Positions 30,761 through 40,837 of a stretch of 64,000 nt of DNA are shown here, piece after piece. The position numbers were made by a program, and so were the translations under genes. The notes beneath the pieces are model-generated. The model had not been told where the DNA came from. It did no database searches and worked only from the letters and a program-made list of their open reading frames with translations. The number at the start of each line of letters is the position of its first letter. Positions within the stretch are counted from its first letter, which is position 1. The stretch is from Phytophthora colocasiae (taxonomy: Eukaryota > Oomycota > Peronosporomycetes > Peronosporales > Peronosporaceae): contig JAGKQI010000086.1 in assembly GCA_018806915.1 (NCBI GenBank), positions 682,001-746,000 on the forward strand. Reading direction: 5' to 3'.

Positions 30761-31074
30761 AGGATTCGTGCTATTGTGGACTACCTGCAGCCTTCTGCCA
30801 AAGAATGGCAGCTTTACGTGGCGTGGCGTGGGTCGAAGATGCTGAGAATTCAGTGGGGAGCCGTTCTGCTCTATCTACGCGGACGTGCCTATCACTTAGT
30901 AACTCAGTATGTGCAGTCTGGTGGATGCTCCTGAGCTCCAGGCTCTGCTGTAAGACTTACGACTTCAACTTCAACGTCAATCTGTCAGGTTCACCAGTCG
31001 CATTGCAACAGAACCAGGACATTTCGGTGTGGCGATTTCAAAAAAAAACAGAGTGCAGTGGTCGTTCGGGGCGG

Positions 31075-31489
31075 TGTTGAGCGCAAGGCTCAGTCTCCAG
31101 ACGACACTGCCGCATGGGCTACATTTAGAGAGACGCGGTGCAGAGTCGGACACTGGCCTCATTGTCAAATCAGCCAGCAGCGAGCAGCAGATCTCCGGCG
31201 TGTATCGCCTGGGCATGAGGCCCCAGCGAATAGCAAGGCAAAGCACGCGCAGTGGACAAGCAAAGGCAAGGAGCAGTGACGGCAATGGACAAGCGGCACG
31301 TGGTGGCACGCGGCAACAGCCTAGACTGGGCTGGGAGCGAGCGGCAATAACGATCACGAGGCGAGCAGTGGCAGGCCCAGGATGTGGATCTGTTCCTGCC
31401 AGCGGCTCGTAGGTAGGAATGTAAGTCTGAACCTAGCTCTAATGTTAATCTCACTTCGCAATTGACCTTAACGAGCTCAAGACACTACA
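31075..31489 (+). repeat. 3' LTR of the decayed Gypsy
   Basis: 415 bp, TGTTGAG..CACTACA, followed by the CCTGG duplication at 31490-31494. On the minus strand its end supplies the stop codon and last codons of SWEET 2. Confidence 0.93.
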
Positions 31490-32325
31490 CCTGGTAACAA
31501 CGCTCTAGCTTCTCCTCTGCGTGGTGCTGCCACAAGCGGCGTGAGGGAACTTGCTTCAGGCAAGAACTCTGGACCTTGTAGTGCAATCTTGACGCCCAGT
31601 TCGCTCTGCTTCAACGCGGACGTGATCACCGGCAGCGGTCGTGAGCGCTCCGGGCGCAGCAGTTCTGGATCCGTCTCTACCGGCGGATACATGAGGTAAA
31701 GTGCGACCTGCATCGAGCTCAGCATCGTCCCTAATGCGTTAGGAGTGAGCACGAACATGTCGTTCTGAGTGATGGCCAACGCGGACCAGAGCGCGCCCGA
31801 CGTGAGGTTGGCCACGCACAGCTCAATAGGCAGCGATGCCGCCGACTTGGTGCGGATGACCTTACCCATGGTCTCCAGAGGCGACGCAAACAGGCAAATG
31901 TTGCACGTGACGCACACAAACCCGAGGGTATCAGCTATGTTGACTGGTTGCTGGTTGGTGATGCCGTGCAGGCCAGCGACAGCGTACGTTGTAGCTACCA
32001 GCATGGCCGCACCGGCGCTGAGCCAGAGCTGACGCGCGTACAGTCGCTGTATAACTGAGCCCCAACGCACGTAAATAAAGGAGAACACGAGGCTCGTGCA
32101 GATGCCGAACGCATTGACCACTACGAGCGGGAAGATGCTGTTGGCCACGAAGCCGTAGACGCACCACATGAAGGCGTTGCAGAAGAGCATCACGACCGGC
32201 AGCAGCGAGACGTCTCCGGGCGAGCGTCGGCGCTGGATACGACGGAATTCTGGCCATGGGGACACGTAGAGAACTACGGAAGAGACTGTGGCCAATACAC
32301 GCAGCAACTCAAAGGCCAACGTCAT
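31477..32325 (-). CDS. SWEET sugar transporter 2, C-terminus rewritten by an LTR
   Basis: About 282 aa from the ATG at 32325 (MTLAFELLRVLATV). Both MtN3 halves are intact: VSPWPEFRRIQRRRSPGD, LPVVMLFCNAFMW; then ASPLETMGKVIRTKSAASLP and FVLTPNALGTMLS. The tail beyond helix 7 is about 70 residues. The Gypsy insertion cut the gene near its end: after ALLP the frame reads into the LTR and stops at 31477, so the last four codons include LTR sequence. Without the insertion the frame would run about 12 codons further, to a stop at about 25844. The pore is unaffected; only the cytosolic tail and the 3' untranslated region are changed. It is divergent with SWEET 3, with only 333 bp between the starts. 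Confidence 0.93.
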   Translation of the reverse strand: MTLAFELLRVLATVSSVVLYVSPWPEFRRIQRRRSPGDVSLLPVVMLFCNAFMWCVYGFVANSIFPLVVVNAFGICTSLVFSFIYVRWGSVIQRLYARQLWLSAGAAMLVATTYAVAGLHGITNQQPVNIADTLGFVCVTCNICLFASPLETMGKVIRTKSAASLPIELCVANLTSGALWSALAITQNDMFVLTPNALGTMLSSMQVALYLMYPPVETDPELLRPERSRPLPVITSALKQSELGVKIALQGPEFLPEASSLTPLVAAPRRGEARALLPGVVS

Positions 32326-32658
32326 GGTGAAGGACGATTGAGGAATGACAAGGTGCAGGTCCGTCCAGCCGTTACGAGAGTTGTCGACGCACTGTGGTGA
32401 CGCGCTTATAACGAAGAGACAACACTTGTGTACCATTTGAAATGGTACAAGTTGAAGTGGAATTACTTCGACCACCGAATGCCTTTCATGTCTGTCTGGA
32501 GATCTCCACACTAGTGCTGGTTGCAGTTAAGGATAGATAAAAGTGCGATGTCTCAAAAGATATTTTCAGTAGACGACTCGTCGTCGACCGCAGTCTTCTT
32601 TGCCAACGTGAAATTCCACTCCTACCAACCACTTTCCTTTTCACCAGTGGCTCTTACA
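32326..32658. promoter_or_regulatory. Divergent promoter of SWEET 2 and SWEET 3
   Basis: 333 bp between two start codons facing away from each other. It carries a short inverted pair, taccatttgaaatggta, near 32428-32444, which could form a small hairpin or bind a dimeric factor. Confidence 0.5.
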
Positions 32659-33504
32659 ATGCTCGCACTTGCCGTCGTGAACGTGGCAGCGACGGCGTCG
32701 GCTGTGGCTCTGTGTGTGTCTCCGTACCCTGATTTTAAGCAAATTCACACGCAGAAGAGCACGGGTGAAGTCCGTATTCTCCCCGTGTTGATGCTGTGCT
32801 GCAATTGCGTCTTGTGGGCGCTCTACGGAATTATCATCGGTAGCTACTTCCCCGTCATGTCCATCAACATCTTCGGAACGATCACGACAATCACGTTCTT
32901 CTCCATTTACTATCGCTGGACGAACGACCGGAAAACTCTTAACAAGATGGCAGTCTGCACTGGACTATGTCTATTAACTGCAGTGGTGTTCACTGCTCTC
33001 TCAATGACTTCAGTGCTCCCTGTGTCCACTGCTCAACTGGAAGGAATTATCGGTTATTGCGCCGTATCCATCAACATCTGCCTCTACGCTGCGCCACTAC
33101 AGACTATGAAGCTCGTGATTCGCACTAAATCATCAGCTTCACTACCGGTCACGATGTGCATCGTGAACCTGTTCAACGGAATATTGTGGTGCATGTACGC
33201 GATCCTTACAGACGACATGTTCGTGCTCACTCCCAATTCACTGGGTGTAGTCATGTGTGTAGTCCAAGTGGCTCTGGCGATCAAGTATCGACCCAAGAAG
33301 GAAGCGATAGACGAGAAGGAAATGGTGGAAGTAGTCGCAAGGGTGAAGTCAGAAAAAAATGTTAAAGTGGAGGAACCTTTAACCCGAGGGAAAAGTGAAA
33401 TGGCGCTAGCAGTCACGACCTGCACGGAAGCAGTCGCCATTGAATTCGAACGCTCCAAGTCGTTGAGAGGCGTTGCACCTCCACAAGCACTACGAACCGC
33501 TTAG
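32659..33504 (+). CDS. SWEET sugar transporter 3
   Basis: 281 aa from the ATG at 32659 (MLALAVVNVAATASAVAL), chosen because it aligns with the start of SWEET 1. The frame is open further upstream with ATGs at 32548 and 32521 that would add an atypical leader. Signature segments: VSPYPDFKQIHTQKSTGEV, LPVLMLCCN, APLQTMKLVIRTKSSASLP, FVLTPNSLGVVMC. The tail of about 70 residues is charged (KKEAIDEKEM) and ends RGVAPPQALRTA. Likely passive sugar export or import at a membrane. Intron-free. Confidence 0.95.
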   Translation: MLALAVVNVAATASAVALCVSPYPDFKQIHTQKSTGEVRILPVLMLCCNCVLWALYGIIIGSYFPVMSINIFGTITTITFFSIYYRWTNDRKTLNKMAVCTGLCLLTAVVFTALSMTSVLPVSTAQLEGIIGYCAVSINICLYAAPLQTMKLVIRTKSSASLPVTMCIVNLFNGILWCMYAILTDDMFVLTPNSLGVVMCVVQVALAIKYRPKKEAIDEKEMVEVVARVKSEKNVKVEEPLTRGKSEMALAVTTCTEAVAIEFERSKSLRGVAPPQALRTA

Positions 33505-33801
33505 TACGAACTTCCCAACTATTTTTTGTTACATCGTTTATGTTTGTTTTGGGATCTTGGATCTAACCAAGAAATCAACCATTATTCTAGAAACGCAACC
33601 TACTGTCCGCTAGATAGCTTATTAACGGACCGTCACACTTTCCTTGGTCGGTTCTCCACCAAAATACATTTTCTCTTCTTCGGTTCTGAGTCTTCATCAC
33701 CTTCGCATGGATACAAGTGTCCGTCCACAGCAGCTCATTTCCAGTCTTGCTGGTCATCCGACACCACTCGTGGTGTGGTTCTTGCATTATATAAAAACAA
33801 A

Positions 33802-34593
33802 ATGGCAGCCATTCTTGCTGTCCTTCGAGTGCTCACTACCGTCGCAGCTCTCCTGGTTGGCATGTCTCCGTTTCCAGACTTCTATCGCATCCACAAGACC
33901 CACACAACCGGAGAAGTGTCGATCCTCCCCATCACTTTACTCTTCTGCAACAGCTTCATGTGGGCCATCTACGGCTATGCAACCAACAACATCTTTCCGG
34001 TCTTAGTGTGCAACCTGTACGGCATGACAACGTCCGTCGTCTTCAGCTCCATCTTCTACCGCTGGAGCACGGATCGCGCCGCCATTCACAAGCTCTGGAT
34101 CCGTGCGGCCTGTGTTCTTGCAGCTGGCACGTTCTACCTCGTTCTCGGGAGCTGTGGGGCGACCAACCAGACAATCGACCAAGTGGCTTCGACCTTCGGC
34201 TTCATCGCTGTGAGTATCAACATTGCACTGTACGCGTCGCCTCTGGCTGGGATGAAGAAGGTGATTGAGACCAAAGACGCGTCTTCATTGCCGATCACCA
34301 TCAGCGCCGTCTTCCTCGGGAACGCAGCGCTGTGGGTGGTCTACGCCTTGACAGTCGGTGACCTGTTCGTGATGGTGCCTAACCTACTCGGAATGGTCCT
34401 CTGTGCAGCTCAAGTTGCGCTCTACATTAAGTATCGTCCTGGCAGAATTGTGGTTGCGGATGAAGGGACCATTTTCAGCAAGAGCAAGCTGAACGAAGGG
34501 CCTCAACGTTTCAGAGACCACATCGCTCGCTGGTTTAAGAACCCTCTGGGCTACGAACTACTCAGTGCTCCAGTCGCTCCCCTCCCAAGGTAG
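33802..34593 (+). CDS. SWEET sugar transporter 4
   Basis: 263 aa from the ATG at 33802 (MAAILAVLRVLTTV). A tatataaaaac box lies about 15 bp upstream, too close for a classical TATA unless the leader is minimal. Signatures: MSPFPDFYRIHKTHTTGEV, LPITLLFCNSFMW, SINIALYASPLAGMKKVIE, SSLPITIS, FVMVPNLLGMVLC. The tail ends YELLSAPVAP, matching YEALSSPVVP of SWEET 5; the two are close duplicates. The conserved tyrosine and leucine in the tail could be a sorting signal, which is an inference. Confidence 0.94.
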   Translation: MAAILAVLRVLTTVAALLVGMSPFPDFYRIHKTHTTGEVSILPITLLFCNSFMWAIYGYATNNIFPVLVCNLYGMTTSVVFSSIFYRWSTDRAAIHKLWIRAACVLAAGTFYLVLGSCGATNQTIDQVASTFGFIAVSINIALYASPLAGMKKVIETKDASSLPITISAVFLGNAALWVVYALTVGDLFVMVPNLLGMVLCAAQVALYIKYRPGRIVVADEGTIFSKSKLNEGPQRFRDHIARWFKNPLGYELLSAPVAPLPR

Positions 34594-35169
34594 TTCTCGT
34601 AGACAAAGGTGATAAATGGCGGATACTAGCGAAGACAAAGGAAAAAAAATATTTTCCGCAACTTTTTTTCTCGAACAGAATTTAATCAGTCTTCTGATTG
34701 CGGGATTTGAGGGCGTTATATATTACCGTAGCAGATCAACGCAATACTGCTGCTTCAACCACGGCGAACAAGGTCACTAGAGGATGAGTTTAGCGGCGCT
34801 GGTTGCTGATGGTTAGTTTTCCCGCAGTAGAGAGATTAATGCGGCACCTTGCGTGTGGTTTTTTGGTCTTCCATCGTGTGACTGGACTTGTGCCCAGACA
34901 CTGCAAGCGAACGGCAGTTGTCCGTCGCGGTAATCGTAGTTGCCAACTACGATGACTACTAGTTGGTTCAGCCTTTCACAGGGCAAAAATCGGCACCGCC
35001 AACTCTTCATGGTCAGTCCAACTGCTTACCGGCGACAAAACTTACGTGTTTCCCGTCTCCTAATAGAGAACGCATGTAGAAACCAGCGCGACCGGCGTGC
35101 AACCTGAAGCCTGCGAGACTCTCATAACTCGAAAGTTTTTGCTCCTCACTTGGCAATTTTCCAGCTCCA
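34594..35169. other. Intergenic between SWEET 4 and SWEET 5
   Basis: 576 bp without a gene. It begins with an AT-rich 3' region (tatattttccgcaactttttttc near 34650, tatatatt near 34720), then GC-richer sequence that should contain the SWEET 5 promoter. Confidence 0.5.
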
Positions 35170-35919
35170 ATGGCGACCTTCGAGCTGGTCCTCCGCGTCC
35201 TCACTACTGCCACAGCCATACTGGTGAGCGTCGCCCCGCTTCCCGATTTCTGGCGTATCCACAAGAACCGCTCGACGGGCGAAGTCTCGATCCTTCCGGT
35301 TGTCTTGCTCTTCACCAACTGCTACATGTGGGTGCTGTACGCGTATCTGGTGGGCAACATCTTCCCCCTCTTCGCAGTGACTCTCTTTGGGGTCACCACG
35401 TCCATCGCCTTCGTCGGTATCTACTACCGCTGGACCAAGGATCGACTGTACGTATACAAGCTCTGCAGCATCGCGATACTTCTACTTGGCATCGGGACAA
35501 TTTACTACTTCCTAGCGACGAACGGAGTTACCAATCAGTCGGACGCCGCCGTGGAGAAGGCGCTCGGCTTCATCGCGATCGCCTTCAACCTGGCGTTGTA
35601 CGCGTCGCCTCTAGAGACGATGAAGAAGGTCGTGGGGTCCAAAAACGCGTCCTCCATGCCCATTTCCATTAGCTCCGTCTTCCTACTAAACGCTGTTCTG
35701 TGGGTTATCTTTGCTCTGGTGGTGGACGACATGTTCGTACTCGTACCGAACGCAGTTGGTACCGTCTTATGCGTTATCCAAGTAGCGCTCTACATCGTCT
35801 ACCGCCCAGGACGCACTGGGGCACCGCAGTTACCGACAAACGGGCGAGATGAAATGGTCATCTCAGTAGGAAAGAGCCTCGACTACGAAGCACTTAGCTC
35901 GCCGGTAGTGCCCAAGTAG
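35170..35919 (+). CDS. SWEET sugar transporter 5
   Basis: 249 aa, the most compact copy. MATFELVLRVLTTATAIL opens helix 1. Signatures: VAPLPDFWRIHKNRSTGEV, LPVVLLFTNCYMW, NLALYASPLETMKKVV, SSMPISIS, FVLVPNAVGTVLC. The short tail ends YEALSSPVVPK. It is closest to SWEET 4 by eye (shared FRIHK-type loop and tail), consistent with a recent tandem duplication. Intron-free. Confidence 0.95.
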   Translation: MATFELVLRVLTTATAILVSVAPLPDFWRIHKNRSTGEVSILPVVLLFTNCYMWVLYAYLVGNIFPLFAVTLFGVTTSIAFVGIYYRWTKDRLYVYKLCSIAILLLGIGTIYYFLATNGVTNQSDAAVEKALGFIAIAFNLALYASPLETMKKVVGSKNASSMPISISSVFLLNAVLWVIFALVVDDMFVLVPNAVGTVLCVIQVALYIVYRPGRTGAPQLPTNGRDEMVISVGKSLDYEALSSPVVPK

Positions 35920-36463
35920 GTAGGAAATACAGATAATTACAGCGAAAACTCTCGTTTCACGTGGCATTTTGTACGTTCTGCATGGCTGTTGTCTTGCTCT
36001 GTTCGCGAACTTAAGCCAAACTTCAGTCGAAGTTGTGTTCGTGCCGACTTGTGTGGTACAGTTATCATCGCCTGGCGATGCACGATCGTAGTCGCATTTT
36101 GTTGAGTGGAGGCTGTTGGAAAACTGCAACCACGGCAGCAACTTCGCCAAGTTGCTTGCTCTGGTGTTGTCTCCAGCTAGAGACCTTCCAGCTAGAGAAA
36201 CTCACAGATTCGTTACTGCTTCATGCTGCCTTTGCTATTCGGGTGCAATGAGTCGTTCTCGTTCCGTTGATTCATCCATCCGTTACCAAACTGCCCGAGA
36301 TGTTTTTTGCAGTCGCGTCGAACGGATAAGTGTTGTTGCAACAGACAGCAACAACGAGAACAACGAGTGTTGCACCGCCCGGCTCTGTTTAATGCCCGTT
36401 GCTGTCGGTTGTGCTCTTCCGGTCGATTTGCAGTCCTCACTTTCGCTCTCTCCTCCGTCCGCC
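35920..36463. other. Intergenic between SWEET 5 and SWEET 6
   Basis: 544 bp. The SWEET 6 frame is open from 36116, but the leader has no family match, so I treat it as untranslated. Repeated agctagaga units occur near 36175-36200. Confidence 0.5.
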
Positions 36464-37306
36464 ATGACCGTCCTCCTCGAGTCCTTGCGCGTGCTCACGA
36501 CCTGCTCGTCCATTCTGCTCAATGTGTCGCCGTGGCCTGAATTCGCGCGAATCAACCGCCAACGCACGCCCGGGCCGCTCACGGTGCTGCCGGTCGTCAT
36601 GCTCTTCTGCAACTCGTTCCTTTGGACCATGTACGGCTTTATGGTGGGGCAGCTCTTCCCGCTCTTCGTGACGTGTTCAATGGGCCAGTGCACGTGCGCA
36701 GGCTTCATCGCCATCTACTACCGCTGGAGTCCGGACCGGCCGGCCGTGCGGCGCCTCATCGCCAAAGCGGGCTCCGTTATGGCACTCTGCATGGCATACG
36801 TGATTTTTGGTGCGCACGGGTTTACAAACCAGTCACGTGAGCAGGTTATCACCACGTTGGCGCTCATGTGCATCTCCGTCAATATCTGCCTGTACGCGTC
36901 GCCGCTGGACACTATGAAGCGCGTTGTAAGAACGAAATCAGCCGCGTCATTGCCGATTTCCCTGTGCACGGTGAACCTGCTCAACGGATTGTTGTGGGTG
37001 GCCTTCGGTATCACTGAAGGTGACTACTACGTGCTCACGCCCAACGCTATCGGGTCAATTCTCAGTGCGGCGCAAGTGGCGTTGTATTTCACCTACTGCA
37101 GTACAGAGGAGTCGCGTCAGGAGGAGGCGGAGATTCAGGCCGCTGCCGACGCACTGGAGGCGGCCAGTAAGGCCATGAAGCTTTCCGGTTCTTACGGAAG
37201 TCTGACGAAGGCTGCATCCTTCGTCCCCCATACCTACCACTCAGTTATTGATGTGCACATTGAACGCGAGAAGGAACCGTTGCTAGTGGTGGCCGCGGCA
37301 AATTAA
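36464..37306 (+). CDS. SWEET sugar transporter 6
   Basis: 280 aa from the ATG at 36464 (MTVLLESLRVLTTCSSIL). Signatures: VSPWPEFARINRQRTPG, LPVVMLFCNSFLW, SVNICLYASPLDTMKRVV, SLPISLCTVNLLNGLLW, YVLTPNAIGSILS. It resembles SWEET 2 (SPWPEF.RI.R.R.PG), which links the minus-strand and plus-strand halves of the cluster. The tail is Ala/Glu-rich and ends EKEPLLVVAAAN; the acidic dileucine-like EPLL could sort it to an endosome or vacuole, which is an inference. Confidence 0.95.
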   Translation: MTVLLESLRVLTTCSSILLNVSPWPEFARINRQRTPGPLTVLPVVMLFCNSFLWTMYGFMVGQLFPLFVTCSMGQCTCAGFIAIYYRWSPDRPAVRRLIAKAGSVMALCMAYVIFGAHGFTNQSREQVITTLALMCISVNICLYASPLDTMKRVVRTKSAASLPISLCTVNLLNGLLWVAFGITEGDYYVLTPNAIGSILSAAQVALYFTYCSTEESRQEEAEIQAAADALEAASKAMKLSGSYGSLTKAASFVPHTYHSVIDVHIEREKEPLLVVAAAN

Positions 37307-37371
37307 CTGTTGATAAATGGATGCATGTTGTTCGCTAGACTACGAATATTCAAGTCTCAGGTTCATATATC

Positions 37372-40049
37372 TTACTTGTGCACGCACAAGCTCGAGTTGG
37401 AGTCCCATTTGCACGACAGGAACATGGCATTGCAGAAGAACTTGCTGTCGAACTTGCTGCAGAACCCTGAACTGGTCGGAGCTGGCGTCGGCGCAGCTGT
37501 AGTAGGCGCTGAGGTCGGCGCTTGTGTTGGCTCGACTGTTGGGGTAGACGTAGAGAGCGTAGCTGTTGGCGCTTCAGTCGTGTCAGGCAGAGACGTCACC
37601 GGGCATGGCGTAGTAGCCGACGGGGTCGTGGTCGCCGGAGCATCAGTGTCCGGAAGCGAGGTCACCGGGCAAGGCGTGGTGGCCGCCGGCGTGGTCGTAG
37701 GAGCCGTCGTGTCAGGCAGAGACGTCACCGGGCATGGCGTAGTAGCCGACGGGGTTGTGGTCGCCGGAGCATCAGTGTCCGGAAGCGAGGTCACCGGGCA
37801 AGGCGTGGTGGCCGCCGGCGTGGTCGTAGGAGCCGTCGTGTCAGGCAGAGACGTCACCGGGCATGGCGTAGTAGCCGACGGGGTCGTGGTCGCCGGAGCA
37901 TCAGTGTCCGGAAGCGAGGTCACCGGGCAAGGCGTGGTGGCCGCCGGCGTGGTCGTAGGAGCCGTCGTGTCAGGCAGAGACGTCACCGGGCATGGCGTAG
38001 TAGCCGACGGGGTCGTGGTCGCCGGAGCATCAGTGTCCCTAAGCGAGCTCACAGTGCAAGGCGTGGTGGCTGCCGGCGTGGTCGTAAAGGAGCCGTCGTG
38101 TCAGGCAGAGACGTCACCGGGCATGGCGTAGTAGCCGACGGGGTCGTGGTCGCCGGAGCATCAGTGTCCGGAAGCGAGGTCACCGGGCAAGGCGTGGTGG
38201 CCGCCGGCGTGGTCGTAGGAGCCGTCGTGTCAGGCAGAGCCGTCACCGGGCATGGCGTAGTAGCCGACGGGGTCGTGGTCGCCGGAGCATCAGTGTCCGG
38301 AAGCGAGGTCACCGGGCAAGGCGTGGTGGCCGCCGGCGTGGTCGTAGGAGCCGTCGTGTCAGGCAGAGACGTCACCGGGCATGGCGTAGTAGCCGACGGG
38401 GTCGTGGTCGCCGGAGCATCAGTGTCCGGAAGCGAGGTCACCGGGCAAGGCGTGGTGGCCGCCGGCGTGGTCGTAGGAGCCGTCGTGTCAGGCAGAGACG
38501 TCACCGGGCATGGCGTAGTAGCCGACGGGGTCGTGGTCGCCGGAGCATCAGTGTCCGGAAGCGAGGTCACCGGGCAAGGCGTGGTGGCCGCCGGCGTGGT
38601 CGTAGGAGCCGTCGTGTCAGGCAGAGCCGTCACCGGGCATGGCGTAGTAGCCGACGGGGTCGTGGTCGCCGGAGCATCAGTGTCCGGAAGCGAGGTCACC
38701 GGGCAAGGCGTGGTGGCCGCCGGCGTGGTCGTAGGAGCCGTCGTGTCAGGCAGAGACGTCACCGGGCATGGCGTAGTAGCCGACGGGGTCGTGGTCGCCG
38801 GAGCATCAGTGTCCGGAAGCGAGGTCACCGGGCAAGGCGTGGTGGCCGCCGGCGTGGTCGTAGGAGCCGTCGTGTCAGGCAGAGACGTCACCGGGCATGG
38901 CGTAGTAGCCGACGGGGTCGTGGTCGCCGGAGCATCAGTGTCCGGAAGCGAGGTCACCGGGCAAGGCGTGGTGGCCGCCGGCGTGGTCGTAGGAGCCGTC
39001 GTGTCAGGCAGAGACGTCACCGGGCATGGCGTAGTAGCCGACGGGGTCGTGGTCGCCGGAGCATCAGTGTCCGGAAGCGAGGTCACCGGGCAAGGCGTGG
39101 TGGCCGCCGGCGTGGTCGTAGGAGCCGTCGTGTCAGGCAGAGACGTCACCGGGCATGGTGTTGTTGACGAACTTGAGGATCCTGTTGTTGGAGCACCTGT
39201 GTCAGGTAAAGATGTCACCGGACATGGCGTCGTTGTTGTTGAAGAACGTTCCTCGGTGTCAGGAAGCGAGGTGACTGGGCACGGGGTAGTCATCGAGCTC
39301 GACGAATCTTCTGTATCTGGTAGTGAAGTCACCGGGCAAGGCGTGGTCGAATCTGCTTCAGAGGCCACAGTATCCGGCAGGGACGTAACGGGACAGGGTG
39401 TCGTTGCTGCTGCTGCTGAATGACCTGTATCTGGCAATGAAGTCACGGGGCAAGGCGTTGTCGTCTCCGTGTCTGGAAGGGAAGTTACTGGACAGGGCGT
39501 TGTCGTCTCCGTGTCTGGAAGGGAAGTCACCGGGCACGGCGTCGTCGTCTCTGTATCCGGAAGCGACGTCACTGGGCATGGTGTTGTGGTCTCTGTATCT
39601 GGCAGGGAAGTCACTGGGCATGGTGTTGTGGTCTCTGTATCTGGCAGGGAAGTCACTGGGCACGGGGTAGTTGATTCATTCGTGTCCGGCAGACTAGTAA
39701 TGGGACATGGTGTCGTCTCGTTCGCTGTGCTGCTGACGGTGCAGCCTACCGACGGGAATACGCAGCCCCAAGTGTCTCCGTTCACGATCTTGCACTCGGC
39801 GTTTTCCTGTGCTACACATTGGGATCCATCGTACGACGGCAAGTACGAATGGCAGTCAGCCGTAGCCACGTCGCCCTGAAGCGGACAAGCCGTGCCGGCT
39901 GGGGCGCTACCGCTTCCTGAGCAAATGGCGCCACGTGAGTCTGCGAGTGAATAGGTTGCGTCTCTACAAACGGAGACGTCCGTGTCGGCCGAGACAACCG
40001 CGGCAGCCACAGCCAGGGCCACGGCCAAGATCCCCGTGCTGACCTTCAT
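37372..40049 (-). pseudogene. Secreted mucin-like repeat protein A, frame broken once
   Basis: Start at 40049 ([21 protein letters not shown] is a signal peptide); an ATG 18 bp upstream is also possible. A Cys-rich head of about 90 residues follows ([19 protein letters not shown] .. [10 protein letters not shown], eight or so Cys). Then comes a Pro/Thr-rich stalk of close to 40 copies of [12 protein letters not shown], separated by variable PT/S-rich linkers. Twelve 129 bp units form most of the stalk. At about 38086 two extra bases (gtcgtaaagg for gtcgtagg) shift the frame and the ORF stops at 38049. Beyond it, the remaining cores and a Cys-rich tail (FCSKFDSKFFCNAMFLSCKW) continue in another frame to 37372. 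Either a pseudogene with a truncated product, or an assembly error in the array. Surface or wall location is inferred. Confidence 0.85.
37582..39260 (-). repeat. Tandem array of 129 bp units coding for 43-residue repeats
   Basis: The marker gtcaggcaga recurs at 37582, 37711, 37840, 37969, 38100, 38229, 38358, 38487, 38616, 38745, 38874, 39003 and 39132. Spacing is exactly 129 bp except 131 across the divergent unit at 37969-38100. Units are nearly identical, which implies recent unequal exchange or conversion. A Ser to Ala variant (gccgtcacc for gacgtcacc) occurs at 38229 and 38616, 387 bp apart, so a three-unit block has been duplicated. Degenerate older copies of the core continue to about 39710. 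Confidence 0.95.
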
Positions 40050-40067
40050 CCTGTCAAGCTGGTCCAC

Positions 40068-40837
40068 CTACGCCCTCAGTCTCTCAACGGAGGAAAATGG
40101 GAAGTGAACCCAGCAGTCCACATTGTAGCTGGCATGGCCATCCTGACAGTATGCGCTGCATTGCAGTGCCCAGTGCTCCATGGCGGATACAAGCGGCACT
40201 GGGGATCCTTGCCTGCCCCGATGAAGCAGACCAGAAACCGGGCCTTGACAGCACCAGATGGTCTCGTACGTGTTTTTCAGTAGGAAGGTATCCACGACCA
40301 GTCTCAGCGACCTGCTCTACACAAGCGACTGCCTTGAGCCTCGAACCAAAACGCGTTAGCAATTTCGAGCTTGAGAGACATGTATCCACTCCTGCTCCAG
40401 CTTGGACCAGCAGTCTGCAGAATTGAAGTCTGCAATGCAATTGCTGGATCAGTACACAACTTGTGGTACATGTATTACAGAAGGCACCCAATATATCATG
40501 TTCTTGCTGGCCCAGCAAGGCTGGAACTTGGAATCGCTAAGAAGCTTTTCTGCTGTTCATCATTTTCAACACACAGAGCAACACAAAACTCCTGATTCAG
40601 AGCTCTTCGAACAGAAAGAAATGATGAGCTCCCTCTGTGAAACCTGGCTTTTGATCATCGAGCGCTCACTGCCCACAGGCGCTGCAGAGTAGAGGTTCCA
40701 GGACTAAGTGTAAGCGTGAAACGAGTATCTCCAACCAAAACTTCACGGATTCATTCCCGGAGTTACTAAATGAAAATCCACAACAACCTAAGGCAGACTG
40801 CGCTCCGGCTGAGGTGTTAACTAAAGATTTGAACCAT
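40068..40837. other. Region between the two repeat-protein genes
   Basis: 770 bp. ORFs on both strands (40084-40518 minus, 40402-40692 plus) are open but show no domain. The plus ORF starts MDQQSAELKSAMQLLDQYTT and could be a gene fragment. I cannot assign it. Confidence 0.4.

Larger units (their letters stand above)
25889..31489 (+). mobile_element. Decayed Gypsy retrotransposon inserted in the SWEET cluster
   Basis: 5,601 bp with LTRs at 25889-26297 and 31075-31489 (both TGTTGAG..CACTACA) and a CCTGG duplication. Internal domains follow the Gypsy order but in many broken frames. The LTRs differ by several substitutions and indels (409 against 415 bp), so the insertion is older than the element at 3022. 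It is a relative of that element: same 13-base leader after the LTR and similar gag, RT and integrase. Confidence 0.95.

Noticed and set aside
33775..33801. tatataaaaac as a TATA box for SWEET 4
   Set aside because: It is only about 10-15 bp from the chosen ATG, and oomycete promoters rarely use TATA, so I note it only in the gene entry.
37582..39260. CRISPR-like array
   Set aside because: The units are tandem with no unique spacers, and they encode a protein repeat in a eukaryotic genome.
37522..39423. A 633-codon open frame antisense to repeat protein A
   Set aside because: It results from the 129 bp units lacking stop codons on the other strand. The protein is a pure GVV/VSG repeat with no signal peptide or unique domain. 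The same happens antisense to protein B at 40920-42233.
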